Positions 44,884-54,584 are shown, counted from the first letter of the stretch. The stretch is DNA of 64,000 bases from a bacterium (GCA_024743255.1 JANSWY010000022.1:1-64000); one strand, 5' to 3'. A program made the numbers and translations. The notes: generated from the letters alone by a model not told the origin.

Positions 44884-47800
44884 TTATTCAATAATTACTC
44901 TAGAAACTTCTGCAGTGTCTCCCATCTGTACAAAGTACACACCTGGCTGAATATCAGAAACATCTAGATCAGTAGGACCTTCCTTAGTAGTCTCGAAAGA
45001 CTTCACAAGACGACCAGCCTGATTGTATATTCTGATAGTAACATTGGCTTGTACTTCTTTAACAGTTAATATTTCCTGTGCAGGAATTGGATACATAGAA
45101 GCAACTTCTGATTGCTCTACTTCATCTTCTTCATTAACAACTTCTGCTTCTTCTTCATCGTCATCAGAGTTATCAATTGCACTAGCATTAACCTGAATAG
45201 TATAAGATTGTGAAGCAGTAGCCTCTCCATCTGTTACTTCTATTGTAACAGCATGGTTACCAGCATCAGCATCATTAGGATCACCAATAATTCTAGCAAC
45301 ACCGTTACCGTCATTAATTAGGATAGCCCAGCTTGGCATAACCGGTGCAGAGAATTGTAGTGCATCACCGTCAGCATCAGATGCCGTGATGTTGTATGTA
45401 TAAGTTGTATTTGCAGTAACTACATCTGGATCTGCAGGAGTACTTGTGAAAGCAGGAGCGTTGTTAGCTGCCTCTACTTCAACTATGAAATCCTGTGTTG
45501 CTGTAGTCACACCGTCAGTAACTTCAATTACTACAGAATTACTACCAGCCGGAAGTGATGAAGAAATCAAATAAGCTACACTTGGATCATTACCAATTGA
45601 GTCCGGCCTCAAAGCAAATCCAGCAGGAATAGTTCCGGCATTGTAGGATATTGATTCATTACCTTGCTCATCCGTAGCAACTATTCTGTAGGAATACTCA
45701 TTACCTTCTACAAATGGACCTTCAGGCTCTCTTGTTGTAAACACAGGAGGGTCATTTTCATAAACAATAATTACAAATGACTGCTCCGCAGTGTTACCGG
45801 AATCATCTGTTAGCAATAATTTAACAGCATGCGCACCAATGTCATCAGAAGTTGGAGTACCTGCAAGAGTGATGCTATCTCCTGATGTTGAAACAGTAGC
45901 CGTAATCCAAGCTGGTGTTAATTCTGCAGATGCAGTAACATTCTCCTCCAACTCATCTTCACCGGTAGCTACATAGCTATAAGCTAGTCCTTCAGTAGCT
46001 ATAACTGAAGGAGCTGTAGTAAACTCTGGAGCAGGATCAGGACCAATTGTGATATTTACATTCAAGAATGCAGTATCCAGTCTATCAAAAGCTCTAACCT
46101 GGGCAGTGTACTCACCTTCAGCACCTGTACCATCAGCAGTTAGTGTAAATCCAGCATCGTCACTAGCAAATGTTAACCAACCCAGGTTATTATTAACAAG
46201 TTCAGCCGTCCAAGAATCATTAGACTGTGGATCTTTCACTATAATATTTGCAGTTTCAGTTGTTCCTTCAGTGATTAGGTAAGAAACACTTGTTACAGGA
46301 GTAGTTAAATCCACACCAGTGCTGCTTCCTTGCGGATCAAAATACTCTGGAGCACTGTTATCTCTGAAGTACATTCTGATATCAAGGTTTCCATCATCTT
46401 CTTCATCAGTGTAGATATTATTCTCGTTACCTCTTACAAAAGAGTCAAGATCTTCTTTATCATCTGAAGGAGAAGAACCTGCAATTGACCAATCATTATC
46501 TGAATCATCAATTGGGTTAACCATTACTACATAGTAACCAGCAGTTAAGAATAAATCCTCATCAAAATCAGGATCATCTTGTACTTGGATGTAGAAGTTA
46601 TCATTTGCTTCAACCGGATTATTAGTTCCATCTTCATCAATAGTTGCTACTACAGTACCAGAAGTTGCATCCGGACCTGTAACACTAATAATAGAGATAG
46701 AAACATCTTCGGCACCAGAACCACCATTCCAATCTACGTATACTGCAGCGAGGTAATCGTCGTTTGTTAATTCAAACACTTCACCCATACCATCACCAAA
46801 GTCTCCACTAGAATCTTCATCTTCATCGTTTCCTAAGAAACCTCCTAGAGAGTTATCTTCATCACTATTGAAGTTAGAAGTAGCGTCTCCTACTCTTAAT
46901 GTAGTACTCTGATTGTCATCCGCGAAAGCAGAGTTATTATCAGTTCCATCACCTTTAACGTGCTCAATAGTTACATCAAATGTGTAAGTATCACTTGCAT
47001 CATCATCCGGAAGGAAAGGATCAAAGTTATATACATAAGTAACAGTATCACCAGAAGCAAAATCAGTTCCAGCGTCAATTGTATTTGAGAATTCAACATC
47101 AACCCAGTCAGCATCAGTACTAGAAATAGTAGCTGTTAATAATAGCTCCGAAGGAGTTGAGTTACCTCTCTTAATAATTACAGTTTCGAAATCGTAACCA
47201 TTTGTGAAATCAATTTGAGATCTAGGAATCTCCTCGTAATCAGTATCTGCGATAACTGAGTAGTTAATGTAATCAGAAAAGTAAACTCTAATATCAACAT
47301 CTCCATCATCATCTTCACCTCTGTAAAGGTTATCTTCACCACCTCTTACGAAATCTCCAAAGTCAGTTCTGTCGTCATTTGGCTCAGAACTATCAATCTC
47401 GAATAATGGATCAGACTCATCAGTAGGGTTAACCATAATTACGTACAATCCAGCGTCTAAGTGAATGTAACTGTCATAGTCCTCATCATCAAGCACTCTA
47501 ACATCATCATCAGCTGTATTTGCATTAAGGTCAGCTCCGTTTTCGTCATCAATTTCAGCTATCAGCGTACCACTTGTAGCATCTCTGTCAGCAATCTCAA
47601 TGATTTTTATAGAGAAAGTCTCTCCATTGAAAGTTGCCCAGTTGATGAAGAATCCTCCAATATAGTCCTCATTAGTTAATTCTATAATAGTACCAATACC
47701 ATCACCTACAGCTACTGTTTCTTCAGTATCATCAAGGCTTGACATTGTTCTAAAGTTGTTAGCGACATTAGCATCTCCAATTGTAGTTGAAGCATCACCT

Positions 47801-49953
47801 ACAGCCACGTCATCAGTTTGACTAGTTGAACCAGTCGCTACGTTATCAGTTGCAGTAAGAGTTGCTGTAAAGCTATAGTTGTAAGTTGTTCCATTATCAG
47901 GAATATTGAATACAGCATTGATAGTGGCTGCTAAAGTATCAAGAGTGAAATCACTAGAGCTAATTGCCAATTCCTGGAATACATCCTGGAAGTCCGGATC
48001 ATCAGTTGAAGAAACACTTAATGTTAACTCAGCATCATCTGGAATAGATTGACCTCTATTAATAACATAGTAACTGAAATCATAACCTCCAGTTGTATCT
48101 ACTTGAGATCTTGGAATTTCCAAATAAGGGCTTCTAACAATTACTGATAGGTCAACTGACTCATTCAAGTCAATGCTTACGTTATCCAATGACAAGTCTG
48201 TCTGGAACTGGCTCACATTGTTACTCTCATATTGGAATAAGATTTGAACAGTTTGTCCACCATAAGATGAAAGGTCTAATTCGCCACTGAAGTCACCATC
48301 AGTTGCGATATCTTCAGCATAATCATCATCAGTCCATAGAGCAGTTAATGTACTAGAACCATCTAATACCCAAACAGTAATATCTGCGAAGTTACCATCT
48401 CCATCAGCTCCTGATCCAAGTACTGAAAGGTTACCTCCAACGAAGTTATCCTCATCACCTAAGAAATCAAGATCAAACGTCAATGTATACTTTTCAGACC
48501 CTGCTATAGTTGGTAATGCAATTGGAGGAGTGATCAATCTATCATCCTGCTTAGTATTACCAGCATCTTCATCAATGAACATTACATTTCCACTTTCTCT
48601 CCAAGAAGCTTCAGAACCATCTCCTTCGCCATCTACATCTTGCTCAAGCTCCCAGTTAGCTGGAATCTCACCCGCTACAACTGCATCGAAATTTTCATCA
48701 AAAGGAAGACCAAACTCAACAGAGTTAACAACTCTTAATTCAAGAGTTGTAGTGTATTGACCGTTATAAGTTGTACTATCAGTTGCATCTTCATCATCCT
48801 TTACACTTACATATAATTCAATTGTACCAATGTTACTGATATCAGGAGTACCGGAAATAGTAGCAGTTCCATCACTGTTATCTGTAAATGTTAACCAATC
48901 AACATTGAATGAAGGTAACGTATCGTAAAGATTAAAAATAACTGGATCACCATCTTCATCTTCCGCTGAGAAAGTGTAAGAACCTGCCTCATCAACTACA
49001 AATACAATTTGGTCACCTGGAACTCTTTCTGTGAATTCAGGAATAGTAGGAGCTTCGGTAGTAAGTGAGATATCAACATCCCCTCTATCTTGTCTATCAA
49101 ATTCTCCATCAACATCAAAGAAAATTACCTGACCGTCATCATTAACGTCTTCAGCATCTAAAGTGAAAGAAGTAGTTGTAATTTGATTAACCATTATTAC
49201 ATACCATCCTGCATCTAAACTTAATTCTACGTCAAGAGTCTCTTCAGCACCTGAAGCAGAAACCAATTGAATAGGAGAAGTGTAAATTAAATCCCCTGAA
49301 CCAATTGTAGCACTGGTCGTTGAATACACCGAAACACTATACTCAGTGTTTGCTGCTGTTGAAGCACCAAAGTTGATTTTGATCTCTGAAATGTTATCAG
49401 ATGCCAAAAGCTGAAATTGAGCACCTACAGATCCATAATCACCAGGACCTACTTCTTCTGTAAGAGCAGCATCATCGGCTCTTGCATATGAGTTGCTTGT
49501 TACATCAACACTAGATGCCAATGCAGTAACTGTGGAGAAAAAGTTTCCATTTTCCCAAGCCCCATCTAATGTTAAATCATAAGTCTGAACTTCGTCTAAA
49601 ACAAAAGTTGCATCAATATAAGCTGCTCCATCTACGCCACCTGTATTTTCCTGAATTGTCTCGTTAAAAAGAGTATCTGGAAATGTTGTAACACCCGCGA
49701 AATCAGTGTCTTCTGAAATCGAATCTTCACCAAATGTGGAACCGCCTAGTGTTACATTTAGTGTATCCGTTGTAAAACTAACCCCATCACTCCAAACATA
49801 GTTTGCCGTAGCAGTATAGCTACTTTGAACGTGTTTTATAGGAATCTCGTGATAAGGTACCGGCTGATTAAAATATACATCAACCGTTTGCGCAAATCCG
49901 TCATTGATGCCAATCCCGAATAATACGCATATAAGGAATAATATTTTTTTCAT
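44884..49953 (-). CDS. Giant acidic T9SS-exported adhesin-like protein, 1,689 aa
   Basis: The start is set at MKKILFLICVLFGIGINDGFAQ (49953), which gives a clean signal peptide; the longer frame from 50001 adds 16 residues. The mature protein is very rich in Asp and Thr. A module of about 300 residues occurs at least twice (each with IPRSQ near its beginning, then an ELTNxDY segment and a LDAGLYVIMVNP/LTAGYYVVMVNP block), with a more divergent third copy near the N-terminus. Cadherin/Ig-like putative domains (residues about 1250-1600) follow. The C-terminus has the T9SS sorting domain (ASMYPIPAQEILTV to RVIIE). It should be a surface or matrix protein. Confidence 0.88.
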   Translation of the reverse strand: MKKILFLICVLFGIGINDGFAQTVDVYFNQPVPYHEIPIKHVQSSYTATANYVWSDGVSFTTDTLNVTLGGSTFGEDSISEDTDFAGVTTFPDTLFNETIQENTGGVDGAAYIDATFVLDEVQTYDLTLDGAWENGNFFSTVTALASSVDVTSNSYARADDAALTEEVGPGDYGSVGAQFQLLASDNISEIKINFGASTAANTEYSVSVYSTTSATIGSGDLIYTSPIQLVSASGAEETLDVELSLDAGWYVIMVNQITTTSFTLDAEDVNDDGQVIFFDVDGEFDRQDRGDVDISLTTEAPTIPEFTERVPGDQIVFVVDEAGSYTFSAEDEDGDPVIFNLYDTLPSFNVDWLTFTDNSDGTATISGTPDISNIGTIELYVSVKDDEDATDSTTYNGQYTTTLELRVVNSVEFGLPFDENFDAVVAGEIPANWELEQDVDGEGDGSEASWRESGNVMFIDEDAGNTKQDDRLITPPIALPTIAGSEKYTLTFDLDFLGDEDNFVGGNLSVLGSGADGDGNFADITVWVLDGSSTLTALWTDDDYAEDIATDGDFSGELDLSSYGGQTVQILFQYESNNVSQFQTDLSLDNVSIDLNESVDLSVIVRSPYLEIPRSQVDTTGGYDFSYYVINRGQSIPDDAELTLSVSSTDDPDFQDVFQELAISSSDFTLDTLAATINAVFNIPDNGTTYNYSFTATLTATDNVATGSTSQTDDVAVGDASTTIGDANVANNFRTMSSLDDTEETVAVGDGIGTIIELTNEDYIGGFFINWATFNGETFSIKIIEIADRDATSGTLIAEIDDENGADLNANTADDDVRVLDDEDYDSYIHLDAGLYVIMVNPTDESDPLFEIDSSEPNDDRTDFGDFVRGGEDNLYRGEDDDGDVDIRVYFSDYINYSVIADTDYEEIPRSQIDFTNGYDFETVIIKRGNSTPSELLLTATISSTDADWVDVEFSNTIDAGTDFASGDTVTYVYNFDPFLPDDDASDTYTFDVTIEHVKGDGTDNNSAFADDNQSTTLRVGDATSNFNSDEDNSLGGFLGNDEDEDSSGDFGDGMGEVFELTNDDYLAAVYVDWNGGSGAEDVSISIISVTGPDATSGTVVATIDEDGTNNPVEANDNFYIQVQDDPDFDEDLFLTAGYYVVMVNPIDDSDNDWSIAGSSPSDDKEDLDSFVRGNENNIYTDEEDDGNLDIRMYFRDNSAPEYFDPQGSSTGVDLTTPVTSVSYLITEGTTETANIIVKDPQSNDSWTAELVNNNLGWLTFASDDAGFTLTADGTGAEGEYTAQVRAFDRLDTAFLNVNITIGPDPAPEFTTAPSVIATEGLAYSYVATGEDELEENVTASAELTPAWITATVSTSGDSITLAGTPTSDDIGAHAVKLLLTDDSGNTAEQSFVIIVYENDPPVFTTREPEGPFVEGNEYSYRIVATDEQGNESISYNAGTIPAGFALRPDSIGNDPSVAYLISSSLPAGSNSVVIEVTDGVTTATQDFIVEVEAANNAPAFTSTPADPDVVTANTTYTYNITASDADGDALQFSAPVMPSWAILINDGNGVARIIGDPNDADAGNHAVTIEVTDGEATASQSYTIQVNASAIDNSDDDEEEAEVVNEEDEVEQSEVASMYPIPAQEILTVKEVQANVTIRIYNQAGRLVKSFETTKEGPTDLDVSDIQPGVYFVQMGDTAEVSRVIIE

Positions 49954-50000
49954 TGTATAAATATTTTTTTTATCTCTAAGTGTATTAATTGAGAATTGCA

Positions 50001-50504
50001 TTATTCGAATAGATCTGATGTTCTTCTACCAGTTCCTAGATAAACATCTCTAATGTATGTCTTATCCGTGAATGCATCTATGAATAAGTTGCCATCACCA
50101 AAAATCTCAACTGGTTGTGCACTTGTAGGAAGGTTTCTTCCTGTGTAGCCACTACCTTGATTTGTGATAAACGCACCATCTACTGAACCATTCTCAATGA
50201 ATGTTACACTTGCAGTAGCACCTGAACCTCTTCCAGCTAGAATTGGAACAATTGTAATATTTGGATTTGTTACGTAACCCTCACCTCCGTCATCAATAGA
50301 GATTCCTGTTACAAATCCTTCTGTATTGATAGTTAAACTAGCTTCAGCAGTTTCAAGGAATGTCGGAATTTCAAGATTAACATCTGGAACACTAGTATAA
50401 CCACTACCAGGGTTTGTAAGAACAATATCAACTACTCTTCCATTTTCTAATACTGCTGTTGCAGCTGCACCAGAACCACCAGTACCATCATTTACAAACT
50501 CCAC
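50001..50504 (-). CDS. C-terminal part of GxGY-repeat lipoprotein, out of frame with its N-terminal part
   Basis: The frame continues the repeat series of the upstream ORF (GSGYTSVP, GEGYVTNP, GSGYTGRN) without its own signal peptide or start context. The same frame reads FTYHVTDAGAGYDVAPVVEF just before the first ATG, an obvious further repeat. It is therefore the downstream piece of the 870-residue ORF, separated by a single-base shift near 50554-50556. It ends TRRTSDLFE-like with no sorting domain. Confidence 0.75.
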   Translation of the reverse strand: MEFVNDGTGGSGAAATAVLENGRVVDIVLTNPGSGYTSVPDVNLEIPTFLETAEASLTINTEGFVTGISIDDGGEGYVTNPNITIVPILAGRGSGATASVTFIENGSVDGAFITNQGSGYTGRNLPTSAQPVEIFGDGNLFIDAFTDKTYIRDVYLGTGRRTSDLFE

Positions 50505-53104
50505 AACCGGAGCGACATCATAACCTGCTCCTGCATCTGTAACGTGATATGTGAAAGTTGTCCAGCACTTTCAATTACGTCAGCAGAAAGCGAAGTAGTA
50601 CTAATAAATATCTCAATATCAATGGAGTAACCACCTGTTGTAAGTTCACCTCCATTGTTGTCTGGATCAATGGTAAAACCAGTAACAGATCCACCAGAGA
50701 TGATTGCTTCAATTTCAACATCTTCAGCATTTGTACCGTTCAATGTCACATTTGGTGGAGCTGTGTATTCTGCGCCTCCATTAGTCAACTCTATGCTCGA
50801 AAGAATTCCATCACCAAGGTTTGCAGAGAACTGTGCTCTGTTTGTACAGTCGTCACAATCAACAATAATATCTATGTTACTAGAAGTTTCGTAACCAAAA
50901 CCACCAGTGATTAATTCTAACTCGGAAATTTGATACTCCAATTCGGCAGTGGCTTCAGCACCTGATCCAAGTCCAAACAATGGATTGAATTCAATTGTCG
51001 GAATCGGATCACCAGTGTATCCTGAACCGTTATCTGTAAGTATTAGGCTTTCAACAGAAGCATTAGGCCTAACAGTTATATCAGTTTCTGAACCTGAACC
51101 AGTTCCTGCAAAGTTCTCTAACAAAGTTCCACTTGCATCATAAAATTCTACAGTCGGCTCATCTCCGTATAAATCAGATTGTGCTGTGCTATAGAAGATG
51201 TCATATCCAGAACCTGGATTTGTAAGAGTGATTTCATCAATTTCATACCATAGAAAAACATCTGCAGTAGCTTGAGTTCCACCAGAAGCAGGTGAGCTAA
51301 TGGTAATAGTTGGAGTGCTTGAGTATCCAGTACCGTTTGATAGGATATTGATAGCAACAACTTCTCCAGCAGTGTTAATTTCAGCATCAGCAGCAGCACC
51401 TTGACCTCCACCACCTGTGATCAATACAGCAGGAGCTTGTTGATACCCAGCACCAACGTTAGTAAGCGCGATTCTACCAACAACACCATCATCTTTCAGT
51501 GTAGCTATTGCTCTAGCTCCACTACCAGTACTTACCTGAGTAATTCTTACTTCAGGCGCATCTTCAAATGTACCATCATAATCATCACTTAATATAATGG
51601 AGTGAATTGGATTGAATTCTGTTAATGTAGCAGTAGCTTCAGCTTCATCTTCAGTTTCTCCTATAAATACAACTTCTGGTGGTGCTACATACCCTGTACC
51701 AATAGAAGTCAAAGTTACATCTGTTACAGTACCGTCCATTACTGCTCTAGCACTTGCATCTTCTCCTTCTCCAGCAACAATTGTTACAGAAGGTTCTGAA
51801 GTATAACCAGTACCGGTGGAGATTAAGTTAAAATCAGTGATAGAGAAAGTAACAAATGGAATAGCAGTTGCTTCATCATCCAGGTTATTTACTGGAGTCA
51901 CAGATGCACCACCACCAATTGAGTAACCACTTCCACTTTCAGTTAGTACAATTGAAGTAACTCTTCCATCAGTAAGGAATGCTTCCGCTTCAGCAGTAGT
52001 CCCGAGTGGATCATCTGGATCACTGATAATTAATTCAGGTGGTTGAGTATATCCAAATCCTTGATTATCAATAGTAATAGAAGCTAAACCTGATGCTGCT
52101 AGATTTGCATCAGCAAATGCTTGATCATCAGGAGGGTTACCAGCCGAACCAGTTGGAGCATCAACAAAAGCAAGTGCTCTTGGTACACTTGGTACACTAC
52201 TAATATCACCAGTAGAAGTAAACTCAGAACTGAAAACAGTTCTTACAGTTCTAACATCGTTAATAGTTTCTCCCTGGAACTCGTCGATCAATAATGTTTG
52301 ATCTGCAGTAAATTCTGAAATTTCAACCTGAATAGGTAATCCATGAGTAGTCGAAGGAACTGCTAATGTATATGTTCCATCAGCTGCAGTTGTTGTAGAC
52401 AATGCTGCATCAACGTAAGCCATGTTCACAATCTTAGCGATCTCCTTACAATCAGTACATCCTGTTGTTCCGTAGAATTCCGCATCTGCGAAGTAATCAT
52501 CTCTGAAGTCAGCATCGTCAAAATCGATAGAACCTACAACAGTAATTCCTCCAGCGTCTTCTGGGATAGAATCAGTAAGATCAGATTCGAAAGTAATTTT
52601 TCCGGAAACAAATGCTAATTGCTCTGTAGTAGAGAAAAGTGGAATCATTGTAGCTGCCTGTCTTTCGATTCCTGCAAGAAGTCCTGCAGAGTCAGCTTCA
52701 ACGTTCAAGTATACTAAAGCATCAACATTAGTATAAGAAGTGTCATCAACACTAATACTTACAGTACCTATTCTAAGGTCTGCAAATGCAGCGATACCAG
52801 TTTGATCAGTAATCACAGTCTGTGTAGTCCCGTGTTGACTAATTGTAACTGATACACCTTCCAAAGAAGGATCCCCTTCAGGGCGACCATCAACGAATCC
52901 CGAACCACTGGCGGCAACAATATTGATACTATAATCAATAATGCCTCCTACAGCTTCCAAAGAATCCCTCACAGCTTGAATGGAATCCTCAAACGTGATT
53001 TGCTCCCTGGTGGCATCTAGTTCTGAAAACTCATCCTCCTTACAAGCGAAGAAAAGAGCGATACCAGTCACTAGGAACAATCCATAATGTACTATTCTTT
53101 TCAT
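50492..53104 (-). CDS. GxGY-repeat surface lipoprotein, N-terminal part (frameshifted gene)
   Basis: An 870-residue frame with lipobox FFAC (Cys21) and an N-terminal carboxypeptidase-like region (about 60-120). From about residue 300 it consists of roughly a dozen repeats of about 40 residues, each with xxLTNxGxGY, then a xPxVxI strand and a GSGAxAxAxL stretch. The last residues (LSHITLQMQEQ to the stop) break the pattern, whereas the -1 frame continues it, so the gene has lost or gained one base near 50554. The full product would have about 1,034 residues. It is first in the leftward surface locus. Function unknown. Confidence 0.8.
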   Translation of the reverse strand: MKRIVHYGLFLVTGIALFFACKEDEFSELDATREQITFEDSIQAVRDSLEAVGGIIDYSINIVAASGSGFVDGRPEGDPSLEGVSVTISQHGTTQTVITDQTGIAAFADLRIGTVSISVDDTSYTNVDALVYLNVEADSAGLLAGIERQAATMIPLFSTTEQLAFVSGKITFESDLTDSIPEDAGGITVVGSIDFDDADFRDDYFADAEFYGTTGCTDCKEIAKIVNMAYVDAALSTTTAADGTYTLAVPSTTHGLPIQVEISEFTADQTLLIDEFQGETINDVRTVRTVFSSEFTSTGDISSVPSVPRALAFVDAPTGSAGNPPDDQAFADANLAASGLASITIDNQGFGYTQPPELIISDPDDPLGTTAEAEAFLTDGRVTSIVLTESGSGYSIGGGASVTPVNNLDDEATAIPFVTFSITDFNLISTGTGYTSEPSVTIVAGEGEDASARAVMDGTVTDVTLTSIGTGYVAPPEVVFIGETEDEAEATATLTEFNPIHSIILSDDYDGTFEDAPEVRITQVSTGSGARAIATLKDDGVVGRIALTNVGAGYQQAPAVLITGGGGQGAAADAEINTAGEVVAINILSNGTGYSSTPTITISSPASGGTQATADVFLWYEIDEITLTNPGSGYDIFYSTAQSDLYGDEPTVEFYDASGTLLENFAGTGSGSETDITVRPNASVESLILTDNGSGYTGDPIPTIEFNPLFGLGSGAEATAELEYQISELELITGGFGYETSSNIDIIVDCDDCTNRAQFSANLGDGILSSIELTNGGAEYTAPPNVTLNGTNAEDVEIEAIISGGSVTGFTIDPDNNGGELTTGGYSIDIEIFISTTSLSADVIESAGQLSHITLQMQEQVMMSLRLWSL
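50554..50556 (-). other. Probable one-base frameshift site in the GxGY-repeat gene
   Basis: Three A residues on the plus strand (TTT in the coding strand: CAA CTT TCA). Adding one T to this run restores the repeat frame (Q L F T Y H V T D A G A G Y). It may be a real mutation, phase-variable run or assembly error. Confidence 0.65.
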
Positions 53105-53575
53105 AGAAATTATTATTTGGTTAAAGTGTGTATAAAAAGTTTGTAGAATATATAATTATTAAAAATTAATATGCGTTATAATGTAAATATTGAAATTGTG
53201 CTCCGAGAGACATCCCGGCAAAACCGCATAGCGTCTGTGCTTCCTGCGCTGGGTAGGATTTATTATTATTAATATTTGTGGACCTAACGTATTGCATAGG
53301 ACGTTGGCGATGTTGGTTTCGGGTTAAAAATAGAAATCTTTGAACCATTGTCAAAATGATAACCTTAAATAATTACAATTATTTAATACAAAGTTTATAT
53401 GACCTCATATAAACCCCTGTTTATCAATTTCCTAATTCCCGGTAAGAATTTAAACAAAGAATCGAGAGATTCAAAAAAGGTGGAGAAAAATTTTTCAATT
53501 GATTCAATGGATTGGTATCTGAATGTGCTCCTTCGCTGAAGCTTCGGAGGACAAGGTTGAGATGAAAGAATTTCC

Positions 53576-53612
53576 GGAATCTCGCGAAACATTTTACTCC
53601 TTATTATATAGA
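53576..53612 (+). repeat. Degenerate 37-bp repeat, copy 1
   Basis: Begins GGAATCTCGCGAA and ends CCTTATTATATAGA; the copy at 53671 matches at about three quarters of positions. Confidence 0.45.
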
Positions 53613-53670
53613 GAACTCAAAAAGAACTGTTTGACCGGAACGGGTTGCGGGTAAAACGGTAGGAAAATGA

Positions 53671-53707
53671 GGAATCCCGTGAAGCCATGCATTCCTTATT
53701 ATATATA
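53671..53707 (+). repeat. Degenerate 37-bp repeat, copy 2
   Basis: Begins GGAATCCCGTGAA and ends CCTTATTATATATA; paired with the copy at 53576, 95 bases apart. Confidence 0.45.
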
Positions 53708-53877
53708 GCGGCAAACAGCTGGGTTACGAGGTTTTGTTAGTTGACTACTGTCGGTTATCTATTAGCTGTTAAAGATATGAGTTATTGACTAAAGTCTTGT
53801 CCTACATTGACCAATACCATTTTAATTGTTGATGTTGGTCATTACCTTAAAAATCGGATATAAAACATACCAGAATC

Positions 53878-54324
53878 ATGAAACTTAAAGGACAGAAAAA
53901 TCAAACATTTCATAGAATTGGCGACCAATATGCACCATTAATAGACCCAGACCATTTCCTGGGACGTAATGCTTTTGAAGATGTCCGGTCTGCTGAACCA
54001 AAGGCAAATCTCAAAGAATTTGAGAAATCGGGACATCTGGAAATTGCTCTGCCGGGATTTACCAGAGATGAAATAAATGTAATCTTGGAAAACAATACAC
54101 TTTTGGTTTCTGCGAAAAAGGCAGGTTACGAACATGACGTGGATGATAACTACAGAAGAAAAGAATTTAACCCATACTTCCAAATCAGACACTTTTGGTT
54201 ATCAGACAGTATAGATCAGAATCAGATTACTTCGGAATTTCAAAATGGGATATTGGATATAGATCTGCCTAAGAAGGAAGAGAGTGAACTACAGCAAAGT
54301 TACAAGCGAATAAGGGTGTTTTAG
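53878..54324 (+). CDS. Hsp20/alpha-crystallin family small heat-shock protein
   Basis: A 148-residue ATP-independent holdase chaperone. The alpha-crystallin domain spans about 40-140 with HLEIALPGFTRDEINVILENN, LLVSAKK and the late FQNGILDIDLPK, corresponding to the conserved GxLxIxxP motif. There is a short N-terminal arm and no C-terminal IxI motif, only an RIRVF end. It is isolated within a repeat-rich non-coding zone. Regulation is not evident; upstream TACCTTAA at 53843 is a weak -7 box candidate. Confidence 0.88.
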   Translation: MKLKGQKNQTFHRIGDQYAPLIDPDHFLGRNAFEDVRSAEPKANLKEFEKSGHLEIALPGFTRDEINVILENNTLLVSAKKAGYEHDVDDNYRRKEFNPYFQIRHFWLSDSIDQNQITSEFQNGILDIDLPKKEESELQQSYKRIRVF

Positions 54325-54397
54325 TTTTTGGGAGGGGACGAGTTCCGGGTTGCGAGTTTGTCCGCCTGCGGCAGACTAGCGGGTTACGAGATTTAAA

Positions 54398-54456
54398 CTG
54401 TTGTCTGTTGTCTGTTGTCTGTTGTCTGTTGTCTGTTGTCTGTTGTCTGTTGTCTG
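54398..54456 (+). repeat. Perfect 7-bp tandem repeat, 8.4 copies
   Basis: The unit CTGTTGT repeats without a mismatch for 59 bases in the non-coding gap after hsp20. The perfect array suggests recent slippage and possible length variation between strains. Confidence 0.95.
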
Positions 54457-54584
54457 CGAAACGGAATATTAATTACTTGGATTCCTATTCTATTAAAGTA
54501 CATTACTCGGAATTTCCGTAGTGAAATAAAAGAAGTGTCCAAAATCCCGATTTGTGCAGCAGTTAATGGTATTCATACCTGGGG

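Larger units (their letters stand above)
53105..53877. other. Long intergenic region with degenerate repeats
   Basis: 773 bases. The left part (about 53190-53330) is GC-richer with a CTAACGT/ACGTTGG imperfect hairpin. Two related segments occur at 53576-53612 and 53671-53707. GGGTTRCGRG words are at 53642-53651 and 53721-53730. Two short leftward frames here are not credible genes. Confidence 0.5.

Noticed and set aside
50548..50562. Programmed -1 ribosomal frameshift in the repeat lipoprotein gene
   Set aside because: The CAA CTT TCA context has no X XXY YYZ slippery heptamer, so a one-base indel is more likely.
44884..53104. Rightward ORFs of 60-120 codons opposite the surface locus
   Set aside because: They are antisense frames kept open by the Asp/Thr/Ser-rich codon pattern of the real genes and show no domain.
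53166..53354. Leftward ORF of 62 codons
   Set aside because: Gln/Arg-rich without a domain, adjacent to the structured GC-richer segment; not credible as a gene.
53395..53592. Leftward ORF of 65 codons in the hsp20 upstream gap
   Set aside because: No signal or domain, mixed composition, and it overlaps the first degenerate repeat; it is likely a chance frame.
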